A stretch of DNA of 19,163 nucleotides from Clostridiales bacterium UBA2432. Its GTDB lineage: Bacteria; Bacillota; Clostridia; Lachnospirales; Vallitaleaceae. The notes under the pieces are model-generated. The model did no database searches, was not told the DNA's origin, and saw only the letters and a list, made by a program, of their open reading frames with translations. Numbering within the stretch: position 1 is the stretch's first letter; each line of letters starts with the position of its first letter. Of the stretch, positions 1-8,122 are shown piece after piece. A program made the translations under genes and the position numbers. The DNA is taken from contig DDQW01000041.1 in NCBI GenBank assembly GCA_002342805.1, forward strand, positions 1-19,163, written 5' to 3'.

Positions 1-58
1 AATATACAAATCCACCAATCACCAAAATTAATATAAAAATCGGTAGCACTTTTCGCAT
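1..58 (-). CDS. N-terminal fragment of a membrane or exported protein (runs off the left edge)
   Basis: Only the first codons of this gene are present. On the minus strand a GGGGG ribosome binding site (66-70) precedes two adjacent ATG codons at 61 and 58; the second has the better spacing (7 nt) and I prefer it. The visible product starts with Met-Arg-Lys and continues with an uninterrupted hydrophobic run (VLPIFILILVIGGFVY), which is a positively charged n-region followed by a signal-peptide or transmembrane core. It lies about 65 bp downstream of the RNase Z stop with no terminator between them, so co-transcription is possible. The family cannot be identified from this fragment. Confidence 0.55.
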   Translation of the reverse strand, partial: MRKVLPIFILILVIGGFVY

Positions 59-126
59 CATGATTCCCCCATTCTTTTCATTGCTTTCATTATATATATC
101 GGAACAAATATGGATGTATTCAACCT

Positions 127-1035
127 TTAATCTCGAAACTTAAGTGTTTTTGTCATGCGGTCTTTTCCTATTTTTGTATTTTTAAATATTTTTTTTGCTT
201 CCGGTAAAAATTCTTTTGGATATACAAGCGCCGGACTAAAATGGGTTAACCATAATTCGCTAACCTCTGCCTGTTTTGCTAATGTCGCCGCTTCTTCAAA
301 AGTCATATGTTTATATTGAACTGCATTCGTTTGTTCCGCCTTTTCACCATACATCCCTTCACAAATAAAGAGATCCGCGCCTTGGGCACCATGAATAATG
401 TTTTGAACCGGACGTGTATCGGTGCAATAGGCAACTTTCAAACCTTTGCGTTCTTCTCCCATAACAAGGTTGGGCGTATATATTTTTTCTTCATCTTGAA
501 TGGTCTCTCCATTTTGAAGACGGGACCAGTATTTTAATGGGATATCTAGTTCTTTTGCTTTCTGGGCATCAAATTTGCCTTTTCGAGGAATTTCAAGAGA
601 ATATCCGTAGCATGTAATTTTATGATTCACTTTAAATGCTTGGATAATATATCCATTACTTTCAATAATCTGAACATCTTCCGTTAATTCGATAAATTCT
701 ATTTCAAAAGGGAGTTCCGGCGCAATGACACGAAGCCCATTAACAATGCGCTGCAATCCTTTCGGCCCAATTAAGCGTAATGGTTTTCTACGTTCCGAAT
801 TGCCTATTGTGAGCAAAAGCCCCGGTAAGCCACTGATATGGTCACCATGATAGTGGGTAAAACAAATTTGATCTATATCCTTAAAGCTCCATCCTTGTAA
901 CTTCATTGTAATCTGGGTCCCTTCACCACAATCAATGAGTAAATTACTTCCATTATACCGTGTCATCAATGACGTTAACCACCTATATGGTAATGGCATC
1001 ATCCCGCCTGTACCTAACAAACAAATATCTAACAT
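127..1035 (-). CDS. rnz: Ribonuclease Z (tRNA 3'-processing endonuclease)
   Basis: This is a metallo-beta-lactamase-fold endonuclease that trims the 3' trailer of tRNA precursors in the cytoplasm. The 302-residue product opens with the typical LGTGG strand (7-11) and carries the zinc-binding motif HYHGDH (61-66). Further probable metal ligands are His138, Asp206 in CTDTRP and His265 in THFSP. The insertion around 152-166 (KGKFDAQKAKELDIP) matches the flexible arm of bacterial RNase Z that clamps tRNA. An upstream in-frame ATG at 1068 would add 11 residues with no family counterpart. I chose ATG 1035 because the product then begins right at the first beta strand and AGGCG lies 4 nt upstream. 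Its own promoter is at 1078-1105. Confidence 0.93.
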   Translation of the reverse strand: MLDICLLGTGGMMPLPYRWLTSLMTRYNGSNLLIDCGEGTQITMKLQGWSFKDIDQICFTHYHGDHISGLPGLLLTIGNSERRKPLRLIGPKGLQRIVNGLRVIAPELPFEIEFIELTEDVQIIESNGYIIQAFKVNHKITCYGYSLEIPRKGKFDAQKAKELDIPLKYWSRLQNGETIQDEEKIYTPNLVMGEERKGLKVAYCTDTRPVQNIIHGAQGADLFICEGMYGEKAEQTNAVQYKHMTFEEAATLAKQAEVSELWLTHFSPALVYPKEFLPEAKKIFKNTKIGKDRMTKTLKFRD

Positions 1036-1077
1036 AAAGCGCCTCATTTCTAAATTCCTTTTATTCAAATCATCTTA

Positions 1078-1105
1078 ATTATAAAGCTATCAAAAAAAAA
1101 GTCAA
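1078..1105 (-). promoter_or_regulatory. Sigma-A-type promoter for rnz
   Basis: Minus strand: TTGACT (1100-1105), a 16-nt spacer, then a perfect TATAAT (1078-1083). It lies just downstream of the tkt terminator and about 40 nt upstream of the rnz start, the expected place for the rnz promoter. Confidence 0.7.
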
Positions 1106-1118
1106 GCATAGGTCAAAC

Positions 1119-1143
1119 AAAAAGAGCACCCTCGCGGATGCTC
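1119..1143 (-). terminator. Rho-independent terminator after tkt
   Basis: Minus strand: GAGCATCC, a GCGA tetraloop (GNRA type), then GGGTGCTC, an 8-bp stem with one U-G pair, followed by TTTTT. It lies 22 nt past the tkt stop and ends the tex-to-tkt unit. Confidence 0.88.
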
Positions 1144-1165
1144 TCCTTATTTAATATTTATTGTA

Positions 1166-3148
1166 CTATAACGCCTTAACAGCTTCAACAACCGCTTGTG
1201 CAGTCATACCTAATTCTTCATACACTTTTTCTCCCGGAGCTGATGCACCAAATCGGTCAAGTCCAATCACTTTACCATCTAAACCAACATATTGGCACCA
1301 TCCAAATGTTCTCGCTGCTTCCATCGCCACACGTTTACGTACGTCTTTAGGTAATACACTTTCCTTGTATTCATCGGATTGTGCATTAAATAATTCCATG
1401 GATGGCATGCTCACAACACGTGCGTCAATACCGTCTTTTTTCAACATCTCAGCCGCTTCAACGATTTGACCAACTTCCGATCCACTCGCCATTAAAATAA
1501 CGTCCGGTGTCGCTTTTTCTGAATCTATCAAGATGTATCCACCTTTTAAGGCATCTTTTCCTGACTTTTCATAGAATCCAACGTTTTGTCGTGTTAAAAT
1601 AAGTGCCGTTGGTTGTTTTTTATTGGTCACTGCAAAATACCATCCCGCTGCTACTTCCTTTGCATCTGCCGGTCTGAATGTCACTAGATTCGGAATGGTT
1701 CTTAAGGAGGCTAATTGCTCAATCGGTTGATGCGTCGGACCGTCTTCCCCAACGCCAATACTATCATGGGTTAATACAAAGGTATGGGGTAATCCCATAA
1801 GGGCTGCCAAACGAATCATTGGCTTCATATAATCACTAAATACAAAGAAGGTACTTGTAAATGCGACTAATCCACCATGAATAGCAAGTCCATTCCCCAT
1901 GGCTGTCATTGATAATTCACGAACACCAAAATGAATATTTTTTCCCGCATAATTGTCTTTTGAAAACTCACCTTGGTCATTCATCCAGGTCTTTGTGGAT
2001 GGCGCCAGGTCTGCTGAACCGCCAAAAAGATTCGGAATAATCTTCACAAGTTTTTGAATGACTTGTCCGGAAGTTGCACGGGTCGCATTGGGTTTTTCAT
2101 CATAGGTCCAGAAATCTTTGGCGTCTAATGCTTCAACATCAATGAAGCCGTTCATATCTTTTTCATATTGGGCCGCTAATTCAGGATAAGCTTTTTTATA
2201 GTCGTCAAATAAGGTATTCCAAGCGTCTTCTGTTTCAGCACCTTTAGCTGCTAACTGATTAATATAGGTTTGAACTTCTTCAGATACATAAAATTCTTTA
2301 TCTACAGGCATACCAAGATTTTCTTTTGTTGCAATGAGATTCTCTTGTCCTAATGGCTCACCATGGGCACTTGCTTTACCTTCTTTAGCCGGACAACCGA
2401 AACCAATTTTTGTTTTGACAATGATTAATGAAGGTTGTTCTGTATTGGCTTTGGCTTCTTCAATGGCTTTTCCGATGGCTACTGAATCATTCCCATCTTC
2501 AACTTCTAATACTTGCCAGTGATATGCTTCAAATCGTTTAGCCACATCTTCTGTAAAGGCTAAATCTGTACTTCCTTCAATCGATATTTGATTTGAATCA
2601 TAAAAGGCAATAAATTTATCAAGGGCTAAAGTTCCAGCTAAGGAAGCTGCTTCTGCGGTAACCCCTTCCATTAAACATCCATCTCCAACAATAGCATAGG
2701 TATAATGATCCACAATTGGGTACTTGTCTTTGTTGAATTTTGTCGCTAAGTGTGCTTCTGCCATAGCCATTCCGATACCTGTCGCAAATCCTGCACCTAG
2801 AGGACCCGTTGTGGTTTCTATGCCAACGGTATGACCAAACTCAGGATGACCTGGTGTTAAGGAATCCCATTGTCTAAAATTCTTTAAATCTTCTATCTCT
2901 AAACCATAACCGAACAAATGTAACAAAGAATACACTAACATTGAACCGTGTCCTGCGGAAAGAATAAATCGATCACGATTATCCCACTTTGGATTTTTGG
3001 GATTATGGTTCAAGTGATTGGCCCATAATTCAAATGCCATGGGCGCTGCACCCATGGGTAAACCCGGATGGCCTGAATTTGCTTTTTGCACGCCTTCAGC
3101 AGATAAAATTCGTATCGTGTTAATCGCTTGTTCTTGAATAGTACTCAT
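1166..3148 (-). CDS. tkt: Transketolase
   Basis: This thiamine-diphosphate enzyme of the non-oxidative pentose phosphate pathway moves a two-carbon ketol unit between sugar phosphates. The 660-residue product is full length for the family. It has the N-terminal SGHPG motif (25-29, with His27), the HGSM segment (67-70), the ThDP-binding signature starting at GDG (155-157) and ending at the Asn in SNQIS (185-189), and in the second domain GVGEDGPTHQP, which binds the cofactor and substrate. The start is supported by AAGGAGGA (3156-3163) 7 nt upstream. It begins 16 nt after the rimI stop, so it is probably the last gene of the tex-tsaE-tsaB-rimI unit. A strong terminator follows. Confidence 0.96.
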   Translation of the reverse strand: MSTIQEQAINTIRILSAEGVQKANSGHPGLPMGAAPMAFELWANHLNHNPKNPKWDNRDRFILSAGHGSMLVYSLLHLFGYGLEIEDLKNFRQWDSLTPGHPEFGHTVGIETTTGPLGAGFATGIGMAMAEAHLATKFNKDKYPIVDHYTYAIVGDGCLMEGVTAEAASLAGTLALDKFIAFYDSNQISIEGSTDLAFTEDVAKRFEAYHWQVLEVEDGNDSVAIGKAIEEAKANTEQPSLIIVKTKIGFGCPAKEGKASAHGEPLGQENLIATKENLGMPVDKEFYVSEEVQTYINQLAAKGAETEDAWNTLFDDYKKAYPELAAQYEKDMNGFIDVEALDAKDFWTYDEKPNATRATSGQVIQKLVKIIPNLFGGSADLAPSTKTWMNDQGEFSKDNYAGKNIHFGVRELSMTAMGNGLAIHGGLVAFTSTFFVFSDYMKPMIRLAALMGLPHTFVLTHDSIGVGEDGPTHQPIEQLASLRTIPNLVTFRPADAKEVAAGWYFAVTNKKQPTALILTRQNVGFYEKSGKDALKGGYILIDSEKATPDVILMASGSEVGQIVEAAEMLKKDGIDARVVSMPSMELFNAQSDEYKESVLPKDVRKRVAMEAARTFGWCQYVGLDGKVIGLDRFGASAPGEKVYEELGMTAQAVVEAVKAL

Positions 3149-3164
3149 TAAAAAATCCTCCTTG

Positions 3165-3623
3165 TTATAAAGATAGCCACATAATCATAGCATCTTCTAT
3201 TGGGTTAGTATAGTAACGGCGTCTCTTGCCTTCTATTATAAAGCCAAATTTTTCATAGGCTTTGATAGCACGTGTATTGCTTTCTCTGACTTCAAGGGTC
3301 ATGCGTTGAATGTTCATTTTTTTTGCTTCTTCTAGGAGTTCTTGAATCAATCGCTTTCCATATCCCATTCCTCTGTATTGTTCACAAATAGCTACATTCG
3401 TAATGTGCCCTTCATCAATAATCTTCCAAAATCCACCATATCCAGCAAGGTGATCATCTAACTTAAGCACATAATAATGGGCATGACTGTTTTCAAGTTC
3501 TTTAACAAAACTATCTATGGTCCACGGAATGCTAAAGGTTGCATTTTCTATCGCAACAATATCCTCAATATCTTCGCGAGTCATTTTCTCAATTCGAATT
3601 GTCTGCATCATGTTTACTTTCAT
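3165..3623 (-). CDS. rimI: RimI-type ribosomal protein S18 alanine N-acetyltransferase
   Basis: This is a GNAT-fold N-acetyltransferase of 152 residues that uses acetyl-CoA to acetylate a protein N-terminus, ribosomal protein S18 in the characterised E. coli enzyme. The acetyl-CoA pyrophosphate loop is visible as QYRGMGYGKRL (82-92). The C-terminal EVRESNTRAIKAYEKFGF segment (111-128) and the final RRRYY stretch are typical of RimI. It overlaps the 3' end of tsaB by 35 bp, and tsaB-rimI is a common pair in Bacillota. Start choice is uncertain: ATG 3623, 3611 and 3608 are all in frame, none has a strong ribosome binding site, and a weak GAAAGAG precedes 3623. Translational coupling to tsaB is likely. 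Confidence 0.88.
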   Translation of the reverse strand: MKVNMMQTIRIEKMTREDIEDIVAIENATFSIPWTIDSFVKELENSHAHYYVLKLDDHLAGYGGFWKIIDEGHITNVAICEQYRGMGYGKRLIQELLEEAKKMNIQRMTLEVRESNTRAIKAYEKFGFIIEGKRRRYYTNPIEDAMIMWLSL

Positions 3624-4314
3624 ATTCTCTTTCAGCTTGGGATTTTTTATGATAGTAAGGCCGATGTTCTCTATATGTCATTACATCATTATAATCATAC
3701 CTTGATTGCCCTAATATTGCAACATTTTTTGCCAAAAGATTCGTGTATATAGGTGATATCGTCAGGACATTATCATTGAGAGACGATAAGTCTTCTTTAA
3801 ACTTTTCGACGGCATCGCCTACGACATAAATATCTTCTGAGGTCTTCCTTAAGCGGTTTATGACCTCTTCAACTTCATATGTTTCTAGTTTTTCAAGTGG
3901 CTTTAAGAAGAAGGTCCGGTCATGAAAGTCTATTCTAAAGGATTGATAATAAACTTCTCGAGCCCTTGCATACATCATTGCGTGTACTTGAGCATTTGGA
4001 ACTTGAATTGTACTTGCTAATACTTCCATGGTTGGTATGCTTGCTATGGGGATATCTAAGCCTTGTGCAAGTCCTTTTGCTGTTGCACTTCCTATGCGAA
4101 GTCCGGTAAAAGATCCCGGCCCTTCTGATACAGCTATTAAGCCTATGTCCTTTGGCTTTAACTCTAGTCGTTCTAATAATTCCTTAATCATCGGCATGAG
4201 TGTTTTGGAATGTTTTAGCGTATGATTAATTGTATATTCACCTAATAGATGTTGATTCTCCACAATCGCAATTGAGGCAATTGTGGACGAACTTTCAATT
4301 CCTAATATTTTCAT
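3589..4314 (-). CDS. tsaB: TsaB, t6A37 tRNA modification complex subunit
   Basis: TsaB is the pseudo-enzyme partner of TsaD in the complex that transfers threonylcarbamoyl to A37 of ANN-decoding tRNAs. The 241-residue product has the ASKHA-fold start (MKILGIESSS) and the family signature GPGSFTGLRIG (65-75). Its start overlaps the stop of tsaE by 4 bp (ATGA), so the two proteins are probably translationally coupled and made in comparable amounts. rimI begins inside its 3' end. The TsaD partner is not encoded in this window. Confidence 0.93.
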   Translation of the reverse strand: MKILGIESSSTIASIAIVENQHLLGEYTINHTLKHSKTLMPMIKELLERLELKPKDIGLIAVSEGPGSFTGLRIGSATAKGLAQGLDIPIASIPTMEVLASTIQVPNAQVHAMMYARAREVYYQSFRIDFHDRTFFLKPLEKLETYEVEEVINRLRKTSEDIYVVGDAVEKFKEDLSSLNDNVLTISPIYTNLLAKNVAILGQSRYDYNDVMTYREHRPYYHKKSQAEREYESKHDADNSN

Positions 4315-4733
4315 ATAATCTCCTGAATTTGTCGATAATCGAATCCCTGGTCTAAATCTTTGGTAATAATAATCGTTTTTGTATCTTTAGGCAAGAGAGC
4401 TTCTATTTTATTCGCCCACTCGACTAATGTAACACCTGACCCGTAAAAATACTCTTCATAACCTATCTCTTCGATTTCAGAAACGTCTTGGATTCGATAC
4501 ACATCAAAATGATAAAAAGGTAATCGACCATCATCATATTCATTGACCAAAGTAAATGTAGGACTTGTAATATCTTCTTCTATGCCCAATCCTGCTGCAA
4601 AACCTTTGGTGAAAACCGTTTTGCCAACACCTAAATCACCTATTAAGGAAAAGACGTCTCCTTCTTTTGCTTTTTCACCGATTTCTTTTCCAATGGCATA
4701 GGTTTGTTCAGGTGAATAACTATGCTTTGTCAT
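4311..4733 (-). CDS. tsaE: TsaE, ATPase of the t6A37 tRNA modification complex
   Basis: This small P-loop ATPase drives turnover of the TsaB-TsaD complex in t6A synthesis. The 140-residue product has a Walker A motif GDLGVGKT (32-39). SPTFTLVNEY and HFDVYRI follow as the switch-like and Asp-containing segments of the family, and LVEWANK carries the conserved Trp. An in-frame GTG at 4742 would add three residues. I chose ATG 4733 because GAGGG (4742-4746) lies 8 nt upstream of it. The start lies inside the end of the preceding membrane-protein gene (14-bp overlap), and the stop overlaps the tsaB start. Confidence 0.92.
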   Translation of the reverse strand: MTKHSYSPEQTYAIGKEIGEKAKEGDVFSLIGDLGVGKTVFTKGFAAGLGIEEDITSPTFTLVNEYDDGRLPFYHFDVYRIQDVSEIEEIGYEEYFYGSGVTLVEWANKIEALLPKDTKTIIITKDLDQGFDYRQIQEII

Positions 4734-5349
4734 CTTCACCACCCTCTTCGACCTCTTCTAACGCTTTCGTTACGTTTATTTGTTCTTTACTTATGGGAGT
4801 TGTGCCGGATTGCATTGTTTGCCCGCGTAACCGCTCAATAAGTGTTGGTGGTTTCGGAAGTTCCTCTTTGACTTTTTCGATAATCTCCTCTAAGGTTTTT
4901 TTATCTGCTTGGCTCATTGCTATTACCGGTATAATAAAGGCTTGTTGTTCATTAACATAAAACAAAAAATCAAAAGGCGTTTTCTTAATACGATAGAGTT
5001 GATTCCAAAATAGCCTTACCGTCCCTGTATATTGTTGTACCTCAAAAATTTCATCACTGATGTGATAGGTAATCGGATTTTTAAATACCGGATTCGAAAT
5101 AACTTGACGCTTTGATTGGGACAACATATTTAAAGGGGTAACAATCACGTAAATCAAGACCACCATGAGTAAAATTATAGCAACAAATGTGTCTTTCCAA
5201 ACAAAATACGTTATGGGTAACATGATTAATGAACCTAATCCAAAAATCATTGTAATGATTCCACTAAAGCTCGAATATGCATGAAATAACATGAACCTAA
5301 ATAAATCCATTGTTTTTGTTTTGACTGTAATTTGAACAAGTTCTACCAT
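4720..5349 (-). CDS. YcxB-like membrane protein of unknown function
   Basis: The 209-residue product has a short soluble N-terminus (VELVQITVK), two closely spaced hydrophobic segments (about 29-50 and 54-73) and a cytoplasm-type domain (about 93-160). The stretch ITYHISDEIFEVQ, then RLFWNQLYRIKKTPFDFLFYVNEQQAFIIP, resembles the YcxB-like C-terminal domain (PF14317 type). The tail (165-209) is rich in Pro, Glu and Asp and probably disordered. No catalytic motif is visible and I assign no function. ATG 5349 is chosen over ATG 5364 because TAGGAGA (5354-5360) sits at good spacing. It lies between tex and tsaE with overlap on the tsaE side, so it belongs to that transcript. Confidence 0.8.
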   Translation of the reverse strand: MVELVQITVKTKTMDLFRFMLFHAYSSFSGIITMIFGLGSLIMLPITYFVWKDTFVAIILLMVVLIYVIVTPLNMLSQSKRQVISNPVFKNPITYHISDEIFEVQQYTGTVRLFWNQLYRIKKTPFDFLFYVNEQQAFIIPVIAMSQADKKTLEEIIEKVKEELPKPPTLIERLRGQTMQSGTTPISKEQINVTKALEEVEEGGEDDKA

Positions 5350-5364
5350 TTTATCTCCTACCAT

Positions 5365-7506
5365 TTACCCTTCACTTACCATCGATAAACCAATACGTTT
5401 TTTACCCACATCGACAGAAATCACTTCAACTTCAACGATATCTCCGATGGATACCACTTCAAGAGGGTGTTTAATATATTTTTTGCTTAATTTTGAAATA
5501 TGTACCAATCCATCTTGGTGTACTCCAATATCAACAAAAGCACCAAAATCAATAACGTTTCTAACTGTTCCACTTAATCGCATGCCTATCTTCAAATCAT
5601 CCATTTCTAAAACATCACTTCGTAAAATCGGTTTAGGCATTTCATCTCTCGGATCACGCCCCGGCTTTTTTAGCTCTAAAATAATATCTTGCAGTGTTGG
5701 TTCACCCACACCAATGGTCTCTGCCATTTTACTCACATTGTCGATTGTTGATAGCTTTTTTAGCATGGTATTCACATCGTAGTGAATATCTAACCCTAAC
5801 AATTTCATGAATTTTTCTGTCGCCTCATACGATTCCGGATGTACGCCTGTATTATCCAATGGGTTTTTTCCATTACGAATACGTAAGAAACCTGCCGATT
5901 GCTCAAAGGCTTTTGGTCCTAATTTTCCAACTTTTAATAGCTCTTTTCGCGTTTTGAACTCACCTTTTTCTTCTCGGTAGACAACGATATTCTTAGCAAC
6001 GGCTTTACTTATTCCTGAAATATATTGCAATAAGGACACACTGGCCGTGTTCAAATCAATACCTACACGATTTACAGAGTCTTCAACAACACCGGTTAAG
6101 GTTTCTGATAATTTTTTTTGATTCATATCGTGCTGATATTGGCCAACTCCAATTGACTGAGGATCAATCTTTACAAGTTCTGCAAGTGGGTCTTGTAGCC
6201 GCCTTCCGATAGAAACAGCGCTACGTAGGGCCACATCATAGTCTGGAAATTCTTCGGTTCCCAGTTTTGATGCAGAGTATACGGATGCTCCCGCTTCATT
6301 TACAATAACGTATTGAATGTCACTCTTCATTTCCTTTAGCATCTCTACTGTAAAGCTTTCCGTTTCTCTTGAAGCTGTTCCGTTGCCAATAGCAATGAGA
6401 TTCACGCGGTGTTTTTTTATCATTGCACCTAGTGTGTGTTTTGCTTCTTGAATCTTGTTGACGGGTGGTGTCGGGTAAACAACTCCAGTATCCAAGACTT
6501 GACCATATTTGTCGATAACTGCAACCTTACATCCTGTTCGAAATGCAGGGTCTAAGGCAAGAATGGTTTTTCCTGCAATCGGTGGTTGTAATAAGAGTTG
6601 CTCTAGATTTTTACCAAACACTTTAATAGCTCCGTCTTCTGCAAGCTCAGTGATATGACTACGAAGCTCACGTTCAATGGATGGGAATATTAATCGTTTG
6701 TATGCATCTTCAATAGCTTCTTTTAAATATACGCGTCCCACAAACCCATCATTACGTATGACCTGTTTTTCAATGTAGCCGAGTGCACGTATATCTTCAC
6801 TCTCGATTTTTACTGAAAGTATTTTTTCTTTTTCCCCTCGATTAATTGCCAGTATACGATGACCCGGAATTTTTTTAATCGGCTCGTCATATTCATAATA
6901 CATGTCATATACTGTAGATTCTTTTGTTTTTGTCTTGGTTACAATTTTACCTACGTTCCATGTATAGTCTCTAAGATATTTACGAATATCTGCATCATCT
7001 GAAATCATCTCGGCAATAATATCTTTGGCCCCTGCAAACACTTGACCAATCTCCGTAATTTCTTTATCATCATTTAAATACGTTTGCGCTAGTTGGTCCA
7101 AATCTTCAGTCGTTTGTTGCATATAGAGGGTTAATGCAAAGGGCTCTAAACCATTTTCCTTAGCGATCGTTGCCCGTGTACGTTTTTTTTGCTTGTAAGG
7201 ACGATAGATATCTTCGACTTCAACTAAGGTCGTTGCCTTAATCAAGGCCTGGTTGATTTCTTCGGTCATCTTCTCTTGTTCTTGGATTGTTGATCGAACT
7301 TGCTCTTTTCTTGCCTCTAAGTTTGTTAAGTAGGTTAAGCGTTCAGATAGATCGCGTAAAACTTCATCTGAAAGTGAGCCCGTCTGCTCTTTTCGATATC
7401 TAGAAATAAACGGAATTGTATTTCCTGCTTCAATTAAAGATAGTGTATTTTCAACTTGCCACGCCTGTAGTCCGAATTCTTTTTGCAACTGCTTTTTGAT
7501 TTCCAT
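5365..7506 (-). CDS. tex: Tex family RNA-binding protein (YhgF/YdcI type)
   Basis: Tex proteins are cytoplasmic nucleic-acid-binding proteins thought to act in transcription or RNA turnover. The 713-residue product has the usual order: an N-terminal helical Tex region (1 to about 200), a YqgF/RNase-H-like domain starting near 312 (KTILALDPAFRTGCK), helix-hairpin-helix segments (VGIDLNTASVSLLQYISG and KVGKLGPKAFEQSAGFLRI), and a C-terminal S1 domain (about 640-710) containing FGAFVDIGVHQDGLVHIS. AAAGGGG (7513-7519) precedes the start at 6 nt. It is the first gene of its unit, with a near-consensus promoter upstream. The next gene's ribosome binding site lies just past its stop. Confidence 0.94.
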   Translation of the reverse strand: MEIKKQLQKEFGLQAWQVENTLSLIEAGNTIPFISRYRKEQTGSLSDEVLRDLSERLTYLTNLEARKEQVRSTIQEQEKMTEEINQALIKATTLVEVEDIYRPYKQKKRTRATIAKENGLEPFALTLYMQQTTEDLDQLAQTYLNDDKEITEIGQVFAGAKDIIAEMISDDADIRKYLRDYTWNVGKIVTKTKTKESTVYDMYYEYDEPIKKIPGHRILAINRGEKEKILSVKIESEDIRALGYIEKQVIRNDGFVGRVYLKEAIEDAYKRLIFPSIERELRSHITELAEDGAIKVFGKNLEQLLLQPPIAGKTILALDPAFRTGCKVAVIDKYGQVLDTGVVYPTPPVNKIQEAKHTLGAMIKKHRVNLIAIGNGTASRETESFTVEMLKEMKSDIQYVIVNEAGASVYSASKLGTEEFPDYDVALRSAVSIGRRLQDPLAELVKIDPQSIGVGQYQHDMNQKKLSETLTGVVEDSVNRVGIDLNTASVSLLQYISGISKAVAKNIVVYREEKGEFKTRKELLKVGKLGPKAFEQSAGFLRIRNGKNPLDNTGVHPESYEATEKFMKLLGLDIHYDVNTMLKKLSTIDNVSKMAETIGVGEPTLQDIILELKKPGRDPRDEMPKPILRSDVLEMDDLKIGMRLSGTVRNVIDFGAFVDIGVHQDGLVHISKLSKKYIKHPLEVVSIGDIVEVEVISVDVGKKRIGLSMVSEG

Positions 7507-7542
7507 AATAGACCCCTTTATCTTTTCTAAAAGTGCATACTC

Positions 7543-7571
7543 ATTATAATATCAATTCCCAGAAATTTCAA
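7543..7571 (-). promoter_or_regulatory. Sigma-A-type promoter for tex-ycxB-tsaE-tsaB-rimI-tkt
   Basis: Minus strand: TTGAAA (7566-7571), a 17-nt spacer, then a perfect TATAAT (7543-7548), about 37 nt upstream of the tex ATG. It begins right after the lysC terminator. It is the only promoter I see for the six-gene unit. Confidence 0.82.
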
Positions 7572-7590
7572 GAAAGTATGCCAATCGGGC

Positions 7591-7628
7591 AAAAAAAAAT
7601 GGACGTTAGTTCATAATCTAACGTCCAT
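7591..7628 (-). terminator. Rho-independent terminator after lysC
   Basis: Perfect 11-bp stem (ATGGACGTTAG 7599-7609 with CTAACGTCCAT 7618-7628), 8-nt loop, then a T run of nine on the minus strand (complement of 7591-7599). It lies 14 nt past the lysC stop and closes the threonine/lysine unit. Confidence 0.93.
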
Positions 7629-7642
7629 CGTAACCATTTTAA

Positions 7643-8122
7643 TTATCTTACACCCAATTTAAAGTGGTCATGAATAGCAACTACAGCATCATCCGCATCT
7701 TTTTCAGATACTAATACCGATATCTTGATCTCTGATGTAGAAATCATATGAATGTTAATATCTGCATCATATAAAGCTTCAAACATTTTTGTTGCCACTC
7801 CTGCATTCGATGCCATTCCGGCTCCAACAACTGAAACTTTTGCGACATTATCATCAAACAAGAAACTGGATGCTTCAAGATGTTCTAGATTTGATTCAAT
7901 AAGTTTAATCGCATCTTGCAAGTCTCCCTTTGCAACGGTAAATGTAATATCTTTTGTACCATCTCGACCAATCGATTGTAAAATAATATCAACACTTATA
8001 TTATTTTTTGATAATAGACTGAATAAGTCAAAGGCTTTACCCGGTCTATCTTGAATTCCAATGACTGCAATACGAGCTACATCTTTATCGGCAGCAACAC
8101 CACTTACTAACATTTTTTCCAT
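7643..8122 (-). CDS. lysC: Aspartate kinase beta subunit from internal in-frame start
   Basis: Inside lysC, codons 239-242 (Val-Lys-Glu-Glu region) spell a full AAGGAGGA ribosome binding site (8130-8137), 7 nt before the in-frame ATG of Met245. Translation from there gives a 159-residue protein made only of the two ACT domains. B. subtilis aspartokinase II and Corynebacterium aspartokinase are known to be alpha2beta2 enzymes whose beta subunit comes from exactly such an internal start, near residue 246 in B. subtilis. The position and the strength of the site make the same arrangement very likely here. That it is used in this organism is inference. Confidence 0.8.
   Translation of the reverse strand: MEKMLVSGVAADKDVARIAVIGIQDRPGKAFDLFSLLSKNNISVDIILQSIGRDGTKDITFTVAKGDLQDAIKLIESNLEHLEASSFLFDDNVAKVSVVGAGMASNAGVATKMFEALYDADINIHMISTSEIKISVLVSEKDADDAVVAIHDHFKLGVR

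Noticed and set aside
89..94. TATAAT on the minus strand upstream of the left-edge gene as a promoter
   Set aside because: The sequence 17 nt upstream is ACATCC, unlike a -35 box, and there is no extended -10 TG. It could be weak, but the evidence is too thin to list.
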